A stretch of 64,000 nt of DNA, from positions 234,078 to 298,077 of the forward strand of contig NZ_JAJEWP010000001.1 in assembly GCF_020687825.1 (NCBI RefSeq), written 5' to 3'. The translations under genes and the position numbers were made by a program. This stretch comes from Fluctibacter halophilus (GTDB taxonomy: Bacteria; Pseudomonadota; Gammaproteobacteria; Enterobacterales; Alteromonadaceae). The notes beneath the pieces are model-generated. The model did not search any database. It saw only the letters and a program-made list of their open reading frames with translations, and was not told the DNA's origin. Positions 1 to 8,587 of this stretch are shown here, piece after piece. The first letter of the stretch is position 1. Each line of letters begins with the position of its first letter.

Positions 1-571
1 CATTGGTTTTATTCTTGCCATTGTTGGACTGGTGTACATGATCCTGCGATCGGAGTCCGCCCTCAGTGTCACCGCATCGTCGATTTACGGTGCCACGCTG
101 ACATTGATGTTTATGGCATCCACCATCTACCACAGTGTTCAGCAACAACGATTGAAAGCATGGTTTAAGCTGTTCGATCACAGTGCCATTTACTTGCTTA
201 TCGCCGGTACCTACACACCGTTTTTGCTGGTTAGCCTCGGTGGTTGGCTGGGATGGACATCCATTGCGGTGATTTGGTCCATCGCCATTTTCGGTGTGGT
301 ATTTAAATGCTTCGCCCGGCACCGGTTCCCCCGTTTGTCGGTGATCACCTATCTGGTCATGGGGTGGTTGGCGCTGTTGTTGATTTACCCGCTGTATCAG
401 GCCCTTCCCGGTGCCGGAATGTGGTTGCTGCTCGCTGGTGGCCTGTGTTTCAGTATTGGCGTGATGTTTTATGTCGCTAAATCAAAAAAATACACCCACG
501 CTGCCTGGCATGTGTTTGTACTGGGTGGTTGTGCCTGTCATTACTTTTCGATCTATCACTTTGTACTTTAG
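1..571 (+). CDS. Hemolysin III / TrhA (PAQR-like) family membrane protein, 5' end cut off by the window
   Basis: The reading frame is open from base 2 of the window, so the true start lies upstream; the first internal ATG is at 32. About 190 residues are visible and consist almost entirely of hydrophobic helices. Family features include an S-x-x-x-H pattern (STIYHS), a DHSAIYLLIAGTYTPF segment, and a C-terminal HAAWHVFVLGGCACHYFSIY segment with the conserved histidines. These polar residues in membrane helices resemble the metal site of the PAQR/hemolysin III superfamily. E. coli YqfA/TrhA is a homologue; the name hemolysin is historical and no toxin role is implied. The gene is probably unrelated to the exopolysaccharide locus that follows. 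Stop is TAG at 569-571. Confidence 0.85.
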   Translation, partial: IGFILAIVGLVYMILRSESALSVTASSIYGATLTLMFMASTIYHSVQQQRLKAWFKLFDHSAIYLLIAGTYTPFLLVSLGGWLGWTSIAVIWSIAIFGVVFKCFARHRFPRLSVITYLVMGWLALLLIYPLYQALPGAGMWLLLAGGLCFSIGVMFYVAKSKKYTHAAWHVFVLGGCACHYFSIYHFVL

Positions 572-697
572 GCCTGTCTGAGTGGGCGCTTTGTCGCGCG
601 ATGTCACTTTGATGATTGCGCTTGTGGCTGGGGATCGCTAAGCTAGCAGCACGCAAACAGGTAAGACACCTTATCGTGCAATAGGCGAAAACCATTC

Positions 698-1732
698 ATG
701 TATGAAAATCATTACGGGCTGACGTCCAAACCGTTTCAGTTAACTCCTGATCCCAGCTTCTTCTTTGCCAGTAAATGGCACAAGCGGGCCATGTCATATT
801 TACAATATGGCCTTTCTCAGGCGGAAGGCTTCATCGTCATAACCGGCGATATCGGAACGGGCAAGACCACCATCGCCAACAGCCTGTTAGACAGTATTGA
901 AGATGATATTGTCGCCGCGCAGATTGTCACGCCCAAACTGTCTCCAGATGAACTGGTTAAAATGGTGGCGGCAAAATTTGACGTTGATGTGGCACAAAAA
1001 ACCAAGGCCGATATTCTTAAAGACCTGGAAGTGTTCCTGTTTCAATTGCATAAACAGGGCAAGCGAGCGTTATTGCTGGTGGATGAAGCGCAGAATTTGC
1101 CGCTGGAAACCATCGAAGAGCTGCGCATGTTGTCAAACTTTCAGGCCGCCGGGAAACCGTTGTTACAAAGCTTCCTGTTAGGGCAGGAAGAACTGCAGCC
1201 GATCCTCAGAGCGCCCAACATGGAGCAGTTTCGTCAGCGTATTGTGGCGTCTTGTCACCTTGCACCACTGACCGACGGTGAAACCCGCGAGTACATCGAA
1301 TATCGAATGCATCATGCCGGTTGGCAGGGCGAGAACCTGTTTTCTGAAATGGCCTACGACAAGATTTACCAGTTTACCCATGGTGTTCCGCGTAAAATTA
1401 ATACCTTAATGGATCGTATCCTGTTGTACGGATTTCTTGAAGAATTAACGTCTCTGGATGAAGAGGCGGTCGAGAATGTCGTCAAAGAAGTGGCCGATGA
1501 AATGTTTGTACCGGATAAGCCGGTGATGGTTGACGATGCGCCCGTTGAGGGTGTTCAGACCCCAGCATCTGATGGTCCGGTCAAGGATGTGGCCTATTAT
1601 AAAGCCATGCTCAATGAGTTGACCGATGCGCTGGACAACGCCATTAGCCATAAAATTAAATTAACCCGCTATATCGACAGCCTGTTGAAAAAGAAATACC
1701 GCACCTATGTCCGGTTAAAGTCCGACGATTAG
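698..1732 (+). CDS. XrtA/PEP-CTERM system-associated AAA ATPase (ExeA-like)
   Basis: A 344-residue cytoplasmic ATPase of the ExeA/GspA-like family with the start (MYENHYGLTSKPFQLTPDP) typical of the exosortase-associated subfamily. Walker A is GDIGTGKT at residues 50-57 and Walker B is ALLLVDE at about 124-130, followed by AQNL. The C-terminal ~70 residues are charged and less conserved. In exosortase A loci this ATPase sits beside the chain-length/kinase/export genes and is thought to assist polymer export or assembly; its exact role is unknown. Here it is transcribed toward the minus-strand export operon, separated by 408 bp. No good Shine-Dalgarno sequence precedes the ATG at 698, but the conserved N-terminus supports this start. 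Confidence 0.88.
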   Translation: MYENHYGLTSKPFQLTPDPSFFFASKWHKRAMSYLQYGLSQAEGFIVITGDIGTGKTTIANSLLDSIEDDIVAAQIVTPKLSPDELVKMVAAKFDVDVAQKTKADILKDLEVFLFQLHKQGKRALLLVDEAQNLPLETIEELRMLSNFQAAGKPLLQSFLLGQEELQPILRAPNMEQFRQRIVASCHLAPLTDGETREYIEYRMHHAGWQGENLFSEMAYDKIYQFTHGVPRKINTLMDRILLYGFLEELTSLDEEAVENVVKEVADEMFVPDKPVMVDDAPVEGVQTPASDGPVKDVAYYKAMLNELTDALDNAISHKIKLTRYIDSLLKKKYRTYVRLKSDD

Positions 1733-2140
1733 GTCATACCTTTTACCTTTCCTTGACTTTTGTCTATTTTGGCTCCAACCTGTCACTATAAAGAGACAGG
1801 TTGTGGCTAAAGCGTGACCGCCACCCGGTCGATAAGAATAAAAATTGAACAATATCCATGTTGAACCACTCTAACTCGACAATGCAGTTGTTGTTTGAGA
1901 GGGGATAAGTGTTTTGAGGGTGCGCAACCATGAAACGAATGAAGCTAAGCTACTCCGACGCAGCAGAGCTACCAGAGTGTGATCATGCCCGGCATAGGCG
2001 CAGGGCTTATTATCACGGCAAATACAATCGCGAACTGACCATGCTAACGGTGGCTTGTTTGTTGTATCTGGTGTGCAGCTCACTGACCTGAGCCGCCACC
2101 GTTAATCTTCTATCCAGCTGCCCTGGTGGCAACCTTGTTG
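1733..2140. other. 408-bp intergenic stretch between convergent ATPase and export operon
   Basis: No large gene is present. An inverted repeat AACCTGTC/GACAGGTT (1777-1784 and 1795-1802, 10-nt loop) follows the ATPase gene; it lacks a T-run, so it is a weak terminator candidate or a protein-binding site. A short possible coding sequence (1930-2091) is listed separately. Nothing else could be recognised. Confidence 0.5.
1930..2091 (+). CDS. Possible small membrane protein, 53 residues
   Basis: An ATG at 1930, preceded by GAGGG about 9 nt upstream, opens a 53-codon frame ending in TGA at 2089-2091. The N-terminal two thirds are polar and basic (HARHRRRAYYHGKYNREL) and the C-terminal ~18 residues are hydrophobic (TMLTVACLLYLVCSSLT), giving a tail-anchored look. 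I do not recognise a family. It stands alone between a plus-strand gene and a convergent minus-strand operon. The ribosome-binding site and the split between basic and hydrophobic halves favour a real peptide, but a chance frame is quite possible. Confidence 0.35.
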   Translation: MKRMKLSYSDAAELPECDHARHRRRAYYHGKYNRELTMLTVACLLYLVCSSLT

Positions 2141-3805
2141 CTAGTTGTTGGTGAAGGGCACGCGTATCGAGAATGACACTCGTCGTTCGGTAAGATCCAA
2201 GTTGTTTGTGGTTGAGTCACGGTCCATATACTGAACGTCCAGCGACGTTGAAATGTCGCCGGGTAATTGGTGCTTCACACCCACACTTGCACTGGCAATG
2301 TCATCTTCTCTACCTTCCGCCTGACGTTCGATCTTGCGTTTTGACAAAGAACTGAACAGTGATGTGCGTGCGCCTAATTTGTATGAGCCGTTAAGGCTGA
2401 CAGAGCGTGTTTTCCAATCCCGTTGTAAGGTCAGATATTCGGTGTCGGATGTGCCGACTGTCAGGCCAACAGCCAACTTACCGCTGTCATAACCGACTGT
2501 CATACCGCCTGCTTTTCGATATACCACTTCTTCATTAATATCCGGTACTGTAACGACCAAATCTGTGAACGACTCACCCGCATTCAGCTCATAATTGGGA
2601 GAATCCGGTAAAAAGCAATCGGCAAACGAAGTCGCTTCTTCCGGGCACACGAAAGTACCCAATGATGCTTCAGTCGCTACCAGGCGCGAAAAGGTTGTCA
2701 CACTTTCACTGTAATAGGCACTGGTACGCACATAGCGAGCGGAATGGCTGAAGTTAAGGTTACCTGTCTCACCAAAGTAGTTGCGTCCGTAACTGGCTTG
2801 CAAGCGCGTTCTGCGCGAAAACGCCCAGTCAATGTTGACGCCGAGGTATTGTTTTGAGTCGTCCGTGGTGGTGTTGTCAGTCCGATCGGAGTCGTTATAG
2901 GTGACTTCAATTCGTTGAGCAATACCCGGTGCGTAACGAAGACCGATACCGTAGCTGGTAAACTCCAGATCAGACACCGACAGTTCACTGGTGCCGCTGC
3001 TGAACTCATTTTCTTCGCGCTGCCCCTGCGCCAGCAGGCTGATGCTGCTGAACAGCGGGAAGCTCAGATTGCCGCTGTAGCTACGGCTTTCCAGGTTGCG
3101 CAATGTGTTGCCATCATTCTTCTGATAGCGGGCACTGAGGTTCCAGGTCGCACGTTTCAGTGCACGCCCTTGTGACAGCGATACAAACGCCTGGCTGTTC
3201 TCGGTGTCCAGTCCTTCTCTTATCACATCGTCACTGGTGTTGTCAGTGCGACCATCCGATTTCAGTTTGTTGTAACTGCCCAGGCTGGTGAGTGCCACGT
3301 AGTCGCCCCGTAAAAGGGACAGGGAATACCCCGCACCATGGGAACGGGTTTCAATTAACTGATTGGAACCCAATAACTGGTTGTCAACGTTAGCGTAAGA
3401 CGAAGCCCCCGCACGCTGAGACTGGGCGCCTTTTACATTGACCGACAAAATGTTGTCGATGATTTCGTAATCGGCACCGTAGCTATAGCGGGTATAGTGA
3501 GAAGGCTTGTCGGGGTCGAGGGCCAGATTACCGGTCAATGGATCGCCAAAGCGGTGGCGGTCAAAATACTCATAACTGGCAGATGCGCGCGCACTGTAAT
3601 CATTGCCTTTGGCGGATAGCGCCAGGCTGGGTTTTACCGTTAGTGCGTCAACACCACTGGTTTGGGTGTCTTCTGTGTGATCCAGTTCATAGTTGGTATA
3701 TGCAACCACCGTATCTGCAACCACGTCCACTTCGCCTGCCAGCGCAACGCTCACGTTAAACGCCAGCAGGTTGGTTGCAAACAATGCCGATTTACGCCAA
3801 TGCAC
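2141..3805 (-). CDS. XrtA/PEP-CTERM system-associated outer-membrane beta-barrel protein
   Basis: A 554-residue protein matching the PEP-CTERM-system outer-membrane family usually encoded beside the exosortase A export genes. The frame is open further upstream (to 3877), but I chose the GTG at 3805-3803. It has an AGAGGG ribosome site just upstream and starts a signal peptide (MHWRKSALFATNLL, ending near LAG), whereas the longer form would put a Thr-rich stretch in front of it and overlap the kinase gene. The rest alternates short amphipathic strands rich in Tyr, Ser and Asn and ends in a strand with terminal FTNN, as expected for a large barrel. A role as the outer-membrane conduit for the polysaccharide is inference from family and position, last gene of the export operon. 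Confidence 0.85.
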   Translation of the reverse strand: MHWRKSALFATNLLAFNVSVALAGEVDVVADTVVAYTNYELDHTEDTQTSGVDALTVKPSLALSAKGNDYSARASASYEYFDRHRFGDPLTGNLALDPDKPSHYTRYSYGADYEIIDNILSVNVKGAQSQRAGASSYANVDNQLLGSNQLIETRSHGAGYSLSLLRGDYVALTSLGSYNKLKSDGRTDNTSDDVIREGLDTENSQAFVSLSQGRALKRATWNLSARYQKNDGNTLRNLESRSYSGNLSFPLFSSISLLAQGQREENEFSSGTSELSVSDLEFTSYGIGLRYAPGIAQRIEVTYNDSDRTDNTTTDDSKQYLGVNIDWAFSRRTRLQASYGRNYFGETGNLNFSHSARYVRTSAYYSESVTTFSRLVATEASLGTFVCPEEATSFADCFLPDSPNYELNAGESFTDLVVTVPDINEEVVYRKAGGMTVGYDSGKLAVGLTVGTSDTEYLTLQRDWKTRSVSLNGSYKLGARTSLFSSLSKRKIERQAEGREDDIASASVGVKHQLPGDISTSLDVQYMDRDSTTNNLDLTERRVSFSIRVPFTNN

Positions 3806-3824
3806 AGTGTTCCCTCTTAAAAGT

Positions 3825-4730
3825 CTAGTCTGCCTTGCTTCCGTAGTAGTAACCGTAATAGTCGCTACCGTCGCCACTTCCCCGGGTTGATTTGTTGATC
3901 ACAAAACCTTTTGCCATGTCAGGATTCAACTGATCAACGGCTTGTGATAAACGGGTCAGGCTGGTTTTTCCTTCTTGTACAACCACAACAGCTTGTCCTG
4001 CCAGGTTTGCCAGAATAGCGGTCTCGTTAATGCCGACCAGTGGAGGACTGTCGATAATGACAACCCGATCCGGGTACCGGTTGGAAAATTCGTTGACCGA
4101 TTCGAGCATCTTCTCACTGGCTAACAGCTCGGTCGACAGGTGGTGTGATTTACCCGCCGGGATGACTTTGAGTGTCTCAAGGTCGGTGTGATAGATCACA
4201 TCACCCACATCTTTAACTTCGCCGAGCAAGTATTCCATCAAGCCGTTTTCAAACGGCTGTTGCAACGTCTTCATAACGCTCGGACGCAACACGTCGGCGT
4301 CAACCAACAACACGGTCTTGTCCTGCTCTAATGCAATACTGAGGGCCAGATTGATCGACGTGAAGGTTTTACCTTCATTAGGATTCGGGCTGGTGACCAT
4401 GATGATGTTGCTGTTGTTCAAGGTCTTGGCCAGCGGGCCGAAGGCGTTGTTTAACACCTTGCGTTTGATGGCCCGGTATTCTTCATTGATGATTTGCCGT
4501 CCAACGTTGGAGACAAATCCCTCACGGACGTGTTCCAACGACAATGTGGGCTTATCGTGACTGGTCGCCGGGCTGGCTTTTTCGGCTGGCTTAGGCTTAG
4601 CTGCCGGTGCCGCCTCGACGGCGTCAGCCGTCTCGGCCTGCTTTTCGACCGCTTTCTCAATGCTGTTGTCTTTGGCCTTGTTTTCCTGCAAGGCTTTGTT
4701 CTTCTGTAAGGCTTTTTCTATCGTGCTCAT
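3825..4730 (-). CDS. XrtA-associated tyrosine autokinase (BY-kinase, Wzc/CapB-like)
   Basis: A 301-residue cytoplasmic kinase domain separate from its membrane partner. The start is the ATG at 4730, overlapping the upstream stop codon as ATGA; this gives MSTIEKALQK, the typical N-terminus. A charged Ala/Lys/Pro-rich linker (about 15-60) is followed by the kinase core: Walker A SPNPNEGKTF at about 114-123, Walker A' LLVDADVLRPS at about 141-151, and Walker B VIIDSPP. The C-terminus carries a tyrosine cluster (SDYYGYYYGSKAD), the usual autophosphorylation site. It is translationally coupled to the chain-length gene. Phosphorylation cycling with that protein normally controls polymer length and export. 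Confidence 0.93.
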   Translation of the reverse strand: MSTIEKALQKNKALQENKAKDNSIEKAVEKQAETADAVEAAPAAKPKPAEKASPATSHDKPTLSLEHVREGFVSNVGRQIINEEYRAIKRKVLNNAFGPLAKTLNNSNIIMVTSPNPNEGKTFTSINLALSIALEQDKTVLLVDADVLRPSVMKTLQQPFENGLMEYLLGEVKDVGDVIYHTDLETLKVIPAGKSHHLSTELLASEKMLESVNEFSNRYPDRVVIIDSPPLVGINETAILANLAGQAVVVVQEGKTSLTRLSQAVDQLNPDMAKGFVINKSTRGSGDGSDYYGYYYGSKAD

Positions 4731-6340
4731 AACAAGCCCTCCATCAGCTGCAGCGGAGAGCCGCCCAACGCGAACTCTGACCACACCAGCATCACATAAA
4801 TCCCCACGACCACCACACTGGATACAGTGAATATCAGCATGTTGCGTTTGTTCACTTTGGTCATGGCTTCCACTTCAGTATGGGACACATAACCAAAAAC
4901 AGGGATATTAAAGGTATTTTTCAATTGGCTGGCGCTGAGCACAACCGGCTTGATCTGACTCACCAGGAAGGCGATGCCCAAGCCTGTCCCGAAGCCAAAA
5001 ATCAGTACCAGACTGTAGAACATGATGCGGTTCGGTCCGGTTGGCTTGGTGGGCAGGGTGGGTGGATCGATTTCCCGGAACTGGACATCGTCCGAGGTTG
5101 CCTCTGCTTTACGGGAAAGCTCAGCTTGTTCTTTACGTTGCAGCAGTTCCAGATATTTCTGACGGGTGATTTCATAATCACGGTTCAGACCCTGGGCTTC
5201 TGCTTCGATTTGCGGCACCAAATCGATGATTTGCTTCAGTTCACCCTGACGCTTGCGATACTGTTCAGCCCGCACGCGCAGCGATGCTATCTGGTTTTCA
5301 TATTGGGCCACCGCCAGCTTCATTTCCTGGTAGACCGGGTTCTGGTTGATGTTGCCGAACTGTGAGTAGGAGCCGGTGCTTTGTGCCACCTGGCTAAGCT
5401 CTTTGATCAGCTTGGCTCGGTCTTCACGGAGATTCTCCAACATGCTCTTGGTCTTAACCACATCAGGATGATTATCGGTATAGCGGATCAAGAGTTCGTC
5501 AAGGTTGGCTTCCATATTGGCGATACGGGCATCGTACTTGGTCGCGATGGCCGGCGACAGGTCCGCAGAAGGAGCCGCTTGCTGGGCCAGACCAAACACC
5601 GGCGCTTCACCGGATAGCTGGTCTTTCGCCGCTTTGAGTTGCGACTCCAGTTCTAACAGGCGCAGTTCAGTGACCTGTAGCTCATCCTGTACCCGTTGTA
5701 GCTGGGCATAGTAGTCGCCGGTTTCACCGGGTGCTCTGTCGATACGACTGATTTTGAAATCGGCCAGGCGCTGCTCGGCTTCTTCCAGACGTTGTTCGTA
5801 TTCTTCGATTTGCCGGGTTAGGAATTCTTCGGCCGAGTCACTGCTCTGGCGATTACTGCCCAGGGAAGATTCGATAAACTCGTTGAGGGTGATCCTCACC
5901 ACTCGTTGCGACAGCTCTGGCGACTCGGAGGTATACCGAATGGTATAGATGTTCTGTTCCTGAGTACTGGCGATCTTAATGTTCTGTCGCAAACCTTCGA
6001 CCAATTCATCCATCTCGGCCTGAGTATTGACCGTGATATCGAGGTCTGCTTCACGGGCTATTTTTTCCAGATTCGGGCGGCTCAACAGGGTTTGTGCAAC
6101 CAGGTTGACCTGCTGCTCTGGATTGTTATAAACCGCGAGACCTCTCAACAGCGGACGGAGCAAGCTGTTGGTGTCGACAAAAAGGCGTGCTGATGACTCG
6201 TATTCGTCGGGCATTGTGGCGACCACACCCCATCCAATGGGGCAGATCAACCATGAAGAAACGATGATGTACCGTTTCTTTATCCATACCCCTTTGACGT
6301 AGTTCATCACCTGGTCAATGGCTTCTTGAATTCCTAACAT
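4727..6340 (-). CDS. XrtA-system polysaccharide chain-length determinant (Wzz-like)
   Basis: A 537-residue inner-membrane protein of the Wzz/PCP family, in the exosortase-associated subfamily. The N-terminal TM helix (about residues 23-43, IIVSSWLICPIGWGVVA) is followed by the conserved region YESSARLFVDTNSLLRPLL, a long periplasmic coiled coil (about 170-420) and a second TM region (about 440-460). An extra hydrophobic helix lies at about 500-520. The Pro-rich segment before TM2 (DPPTLPTKPTGPNR) is the usual PCP motif. It partners the tyrosine kinase encoded 4 bp overlapping downstream and the Wza-like lipoprotein upstream to set chain length and couple synthesis to export. Confidence 0.93.
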   Translation of the reverse strand: MLGIQEAIDQVMNYVKGVWIKKRYIIVSSWLICPIGWGVVATMPDEYESSARLFVDTNSLLRPLLRGLAVYNNPEQQVNLVAQTLLSRPNLEKIAREADLDITVNTQAEMDELVEGLRQNIKIASTQEQNIYTIRYTSESPELSQRVVRITLNEFIESSLGSNRQSSDSAEEFLTRQIEEYEQRLEEAEQRLADFKISRIDRAPGETGDYYAQLQRVQDELQVTELRLLELESQLKAAKDQLSGEAPVFGLAQQAAPSADLSPAIATKYDARIANMEANLDELLIRYTDNHPDVVKTKSMLENLREDRAKLIKELSQVAQSTGSYSQFGNINQNPVYQEMKLAVAQYENQIASLRVRAEQYRKRQGELKQIIDLVPQIEAEAQGLNRDYEITRQKYLELLQRKEQAELSRKAEATSDDVQFREIDPPTLPTKPTGPNRIMFYSLVLIFGFGTGLGIAFLVSQIKPVVLSASQLKNTFNIPVFGYVSHTEVEAMTKVNKRNMLIFTVSSVVVVGIYVMLVWSEFALGGSPLQLMEGLL

Positions 6341-6386
6341 GGCTACTTCTACAGTTATCTAATATTTGTGTGTTTCGGGTGTTCTA

Positions 6387-7019
6387 CTAGAACCAAGCTT
6401 CAGGAATGATCAAAATATCACCTGGCAGGATGTCTACGTTGGCACTGATATCACCGTCCTTGATCAGGCGATCCAGGTAGACATTGTATTCCCGTTGTTC
6501 ACCGTTCACGACGCGGATCAACTTGGCACCGTCGCCATTGGCGAACTCGCCCAGACCACCTACGGCAATCATCAGATCAAGCAATGTCATGTTTTCACGG
6601 TAGCTGACCGCAGACGGGGAGACGGCCTGACCGACCACTCGCACCTGCTCACTGAACGGTCCACTGAACTGAGTGACGCTGACCGTCACGATAGGATCAC
6701 GGATGTATTTACCCAGCGCTTGCTCGATATCCCGGGCAAGTTGACTCGGTGTTTTGCCGGACACTGCAAGATCTTCAACCAACGATGTGGTGATTTTGCC
6801 GTCAGGACGAACGATAAAGGACCCTGATACTTCCGGGTTACGCCATACAAAGATGGTAAGATTGTCACCGGGACCAATCAGATAATCGTAATCATCGATG
6901 GATGTGGTGAGGGATTGATGTGCGGTAGCCTGGGGTAAAGTGTTCGTACTACTGCATGCCGCTATCCAGCCAACCATTGTGGTTATGACCAGCAACTGTA
7001 CAAGTCTTTTTGTAATCAT
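6387..7019 (-). CDS. XrtA-system polysaccharide export lipoprotein (Wza-like)
   Basis: A 210-residue lipoprotein: signal peptide with a lipobox ending at Cys22 (WIAAC), then the Poly_export domain (YLIGPGDNLTIFVWRNPEVSGSFIVRPDGKI) and a SLBB-like domain (VRVVGQAVSPSAVSYRENMTLLDLMIAVGGL). It is shorter than E. coli Wza and lacks its long C-terminal helix, as is usual for exosortase-locus members. It should form or cap the outer-membrane export channel. It is the first gene of the minus-strand export operon; AGGAAAG lies just upstream of the ATG. The 155-bp gap to the divergent operon at 7175 must hold both promoters. Confidence 0.93.
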   Translation of the reverse strand: MITKRLVQLLVITTMVGWIAACSSTNTLPQATAHQSLTTSIDDYDYLIGPGDNLTIFVWRNPEVSGSFIVRPDGKITTSLVEDLAVSGKTPSQLARDIEQALGKYIRDPIVTVSVTQFSGPFSEQVRVVGQAVSPSAVSYRENMTLLDLMIAVGGLGEFANGDGAKLIRVVNGEQREYNVYLDRLIKDGDISANVDILPGDILIIPEAWF

Positions 7020-7078
7020 AATGTCTTTCCTAAACCTAACAGCAACAATTGACGCAATTCTGTCATTTACCGGAGCGT

Positions 7079-7093
7079 TATAATCTCTATAAT
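7079..7093 (+). promoter_or_regulatory. Candidate sigma-70 -10 boxes for the eps operon
   Basis: Two TATAAT hexamers (7079-7084 and 7088-7093) lie in the 155-bp gap between divergent operons, about 85 nt before the sugar transferase ATG. A TTGACG at 7049-7054 is 24 nt from the first box, too far for a normal spacer, so the -35 assignment is uncertain. The region is AT-rich, as expected for a promoter. Confidence 0.35.
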
Positions 7094-7174
7094 GTGGCTC
7101 CAGAAAAGTTAGTCTATCTCAATTACTTAAATTAGCATATGATAAATTTCCCAATACAATCAGGGTGGATGTAA

Positions 7175-8587
7175 ATGGCACTGACCAACAAGAAACAGAA
7201 TAAACGGTCAAATGCTCTGGTGCTGGCAGAAGCCGTCATCGTAGCGTACGTTGCCTATATGGCGAATTTTCTGGTGGTCAACGTGGTCGGCGCCGAGATG
7301 CCATCCATCAGTAAGTTGGCTGCCAACATTTCCCTGATCACCATTTTTGTACTGGTTTCCTCACTGTCAGTGGGACTCTACGAAGCCAAACTTCGCGAAA
7401 CTTTCCGCGGCATCATCCGACGTATTTTTGTCAGCCTGGCGATCACCTATTTCGCGGTTGAAGTGCTGACCAGTACGTTCTTCCTTGAATTGCGCATGCA
7501 CCCTTATTATCTGCCCACAGCCGCGGGTTTGATCATTCTGTCACTGGTGTTGTTCCGCTATTTTACCAATCGGCTGGGGCTGTTGGGTTTAGGACGCACA
7601 CGACTGGTGGTGATTGGTGCCGGTGAGCGTGCTTCAATCATTGAAAAGCGTATGCGTCGTGACGTTGACCGCCTGGGTTTCGAACTGCTGGGCTTTATTC
7701 CCATTCCCGGCGATAACCGTGAAGATGGTATTCGCAATGAGAAACTGATCCACGTCAAAGTGGATGAGAACTTCCGTAATTTTATTATTGATAACGATAT
7801 CGAAGAAATTGTCATTGCCTGTGATCAACGACGGGGCACGCTGCCGATTGAAGTGTTATTCGATTGTCGCCTACGGGGGGTTGAAATCACCGATTTGCTG
7901 GATTTCATGGAACGGGAAACCGGCCAGATTGTGGTCAACCTGATGTATCCCAGTTGGGTGGTTTACTCGAATGGTTTCCAGTCACAGAACTACCTGCGTG
8001 ATGCGCTGGAATACAGTCTGAACTGTTTCCTCGGTTTGTTCGTGTTGTTCTTCACCTGGCCATTTATGCTGCTCACCGCCATGATCATCTATTTCGATGA
8101 CGGTCGCAGAACCGGGACCTCTGTATTCTATAAGCAGGAACGGGTCGGCCTGAATGGCAAACTGTTTAAAATCGTCAAGTTCCGCAGTATGCGTCCGGAT
8201 GCTGAAAAAGACGGCGCGAAGTGGGCATCCAAGAACGATGACCGCGTGACCCGTATCGGCCATTTCATTCGCAAATACCGCATCGATGAGCTGCCCCAAC
8301 TGTGGAATGTATTTAAAGGCGAGATGGCCTTTATCGGTCCACGTCCCGAACGCCCGCAATTTGTTGAGCAGTTGATCCGCGAAATTCCTTATTATAACCA
8401 GCGTCACAATGTGAAGCCGGGTCTGGCCGGATGGGCACAGTTAAATTATCCCTACGGTGCCAGCGTCGAAGATTCGATGGAAAAGCTGAAGTTCGATCTG
8501 TACTACGTTAAGCATCAGAGTCTGATGTTGGATATCTTGATCCTGATCCGCACCGTGGAAGTGGTGTTGTTCGGTAAGGGACGATGA
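7175..8587 (+). CDS. XrtA/PEP-CTERM-system priming sugar transferase (undecaprenyl-phosphate phosphoglycosyltransferase)
   Basis: A 470-residue polyprenyl-phosphate hexose-1-phosphate transferase. Four N-terminal TM helices (within about 15-140) are followed by a soluble Rossmann-like segment (RLVVIGAGERASIIEKR onward) and a fifth membrane segment near 290. The catalytic bacterial sugar transferase domain has FKIVKFRSMR, then RKYRIDELPQLWNVFKGEMA and IGPRPERP. It transfers the first sugar phosphate to the lipid carrier and so starts repeat-unit synthesis. The start ATG at 7175 has GGTGGA about 6 nt upstream. It is the first gene of a plus-strand operon and overlaps the deacetylase by 4 bp. 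Confidence 0.93.
   Translation: MALTNKKQNKRSNALVLAEAVIVAYVAYMANFLVVNVVGAEMPSISKLAANISLITIFVLVSSLSVGLYEAKLRETFRGIIRRIFVSLAITYFAVEVLTSTFFLELRMHPYYLPTAAGLIILSLVLFRYFTNRLGLLGLGRTRLVVIGAGERASIIEKRMRRDVDRLGFELLGFIPIPGDNREDGIRNEKLIHVKVDENFRNFIIDNDIEEIVIACDQRRGTLPIEVLFDCRLRGVEITDLLDFMERETGQIVVNLMYPSWVVYSNGFQSQNYLRDALEYSLNCFLGLFVLFFTWPFMLLTAMIIYFDDGRRTGTSVFYKQERVGLNGKLFKIVKFRSMRPDAEKDGAKWASKNDDRVTRIGHFIRKYRIDELPQLWNVFKGEMAFIGPRPERPQFVEQLIREIPYYNQRHNVKPGLAGWAQLNYPYGASVEDSMEKLKFDLYYVKHQSLMLDILILIRTVEVVLFGKGR

Noticed and set aside
572-697. Possible sigma-54 promoter (TGGCTGGGGATCGCT) before the ATPase gene
   Set aside because: Spacing between GG and GC is 9 rather than 10 and the flanking consensus is absent.
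1871-2083. 70-codon minus-strand frame overlapping the 53-codon plus-strand frame
   Set aside because: No signal peptide, TM helix or ribosome site; the plus-strand alternative at 1930 is better supported though still weak.
7049-7084. TTGACG and TATAAT as a sigma-70 promoter pair
   Set aside because: The spacer is 24 nt, well outside the usual 16-18 nt; only the -10 boxes were kept as weak candidates.
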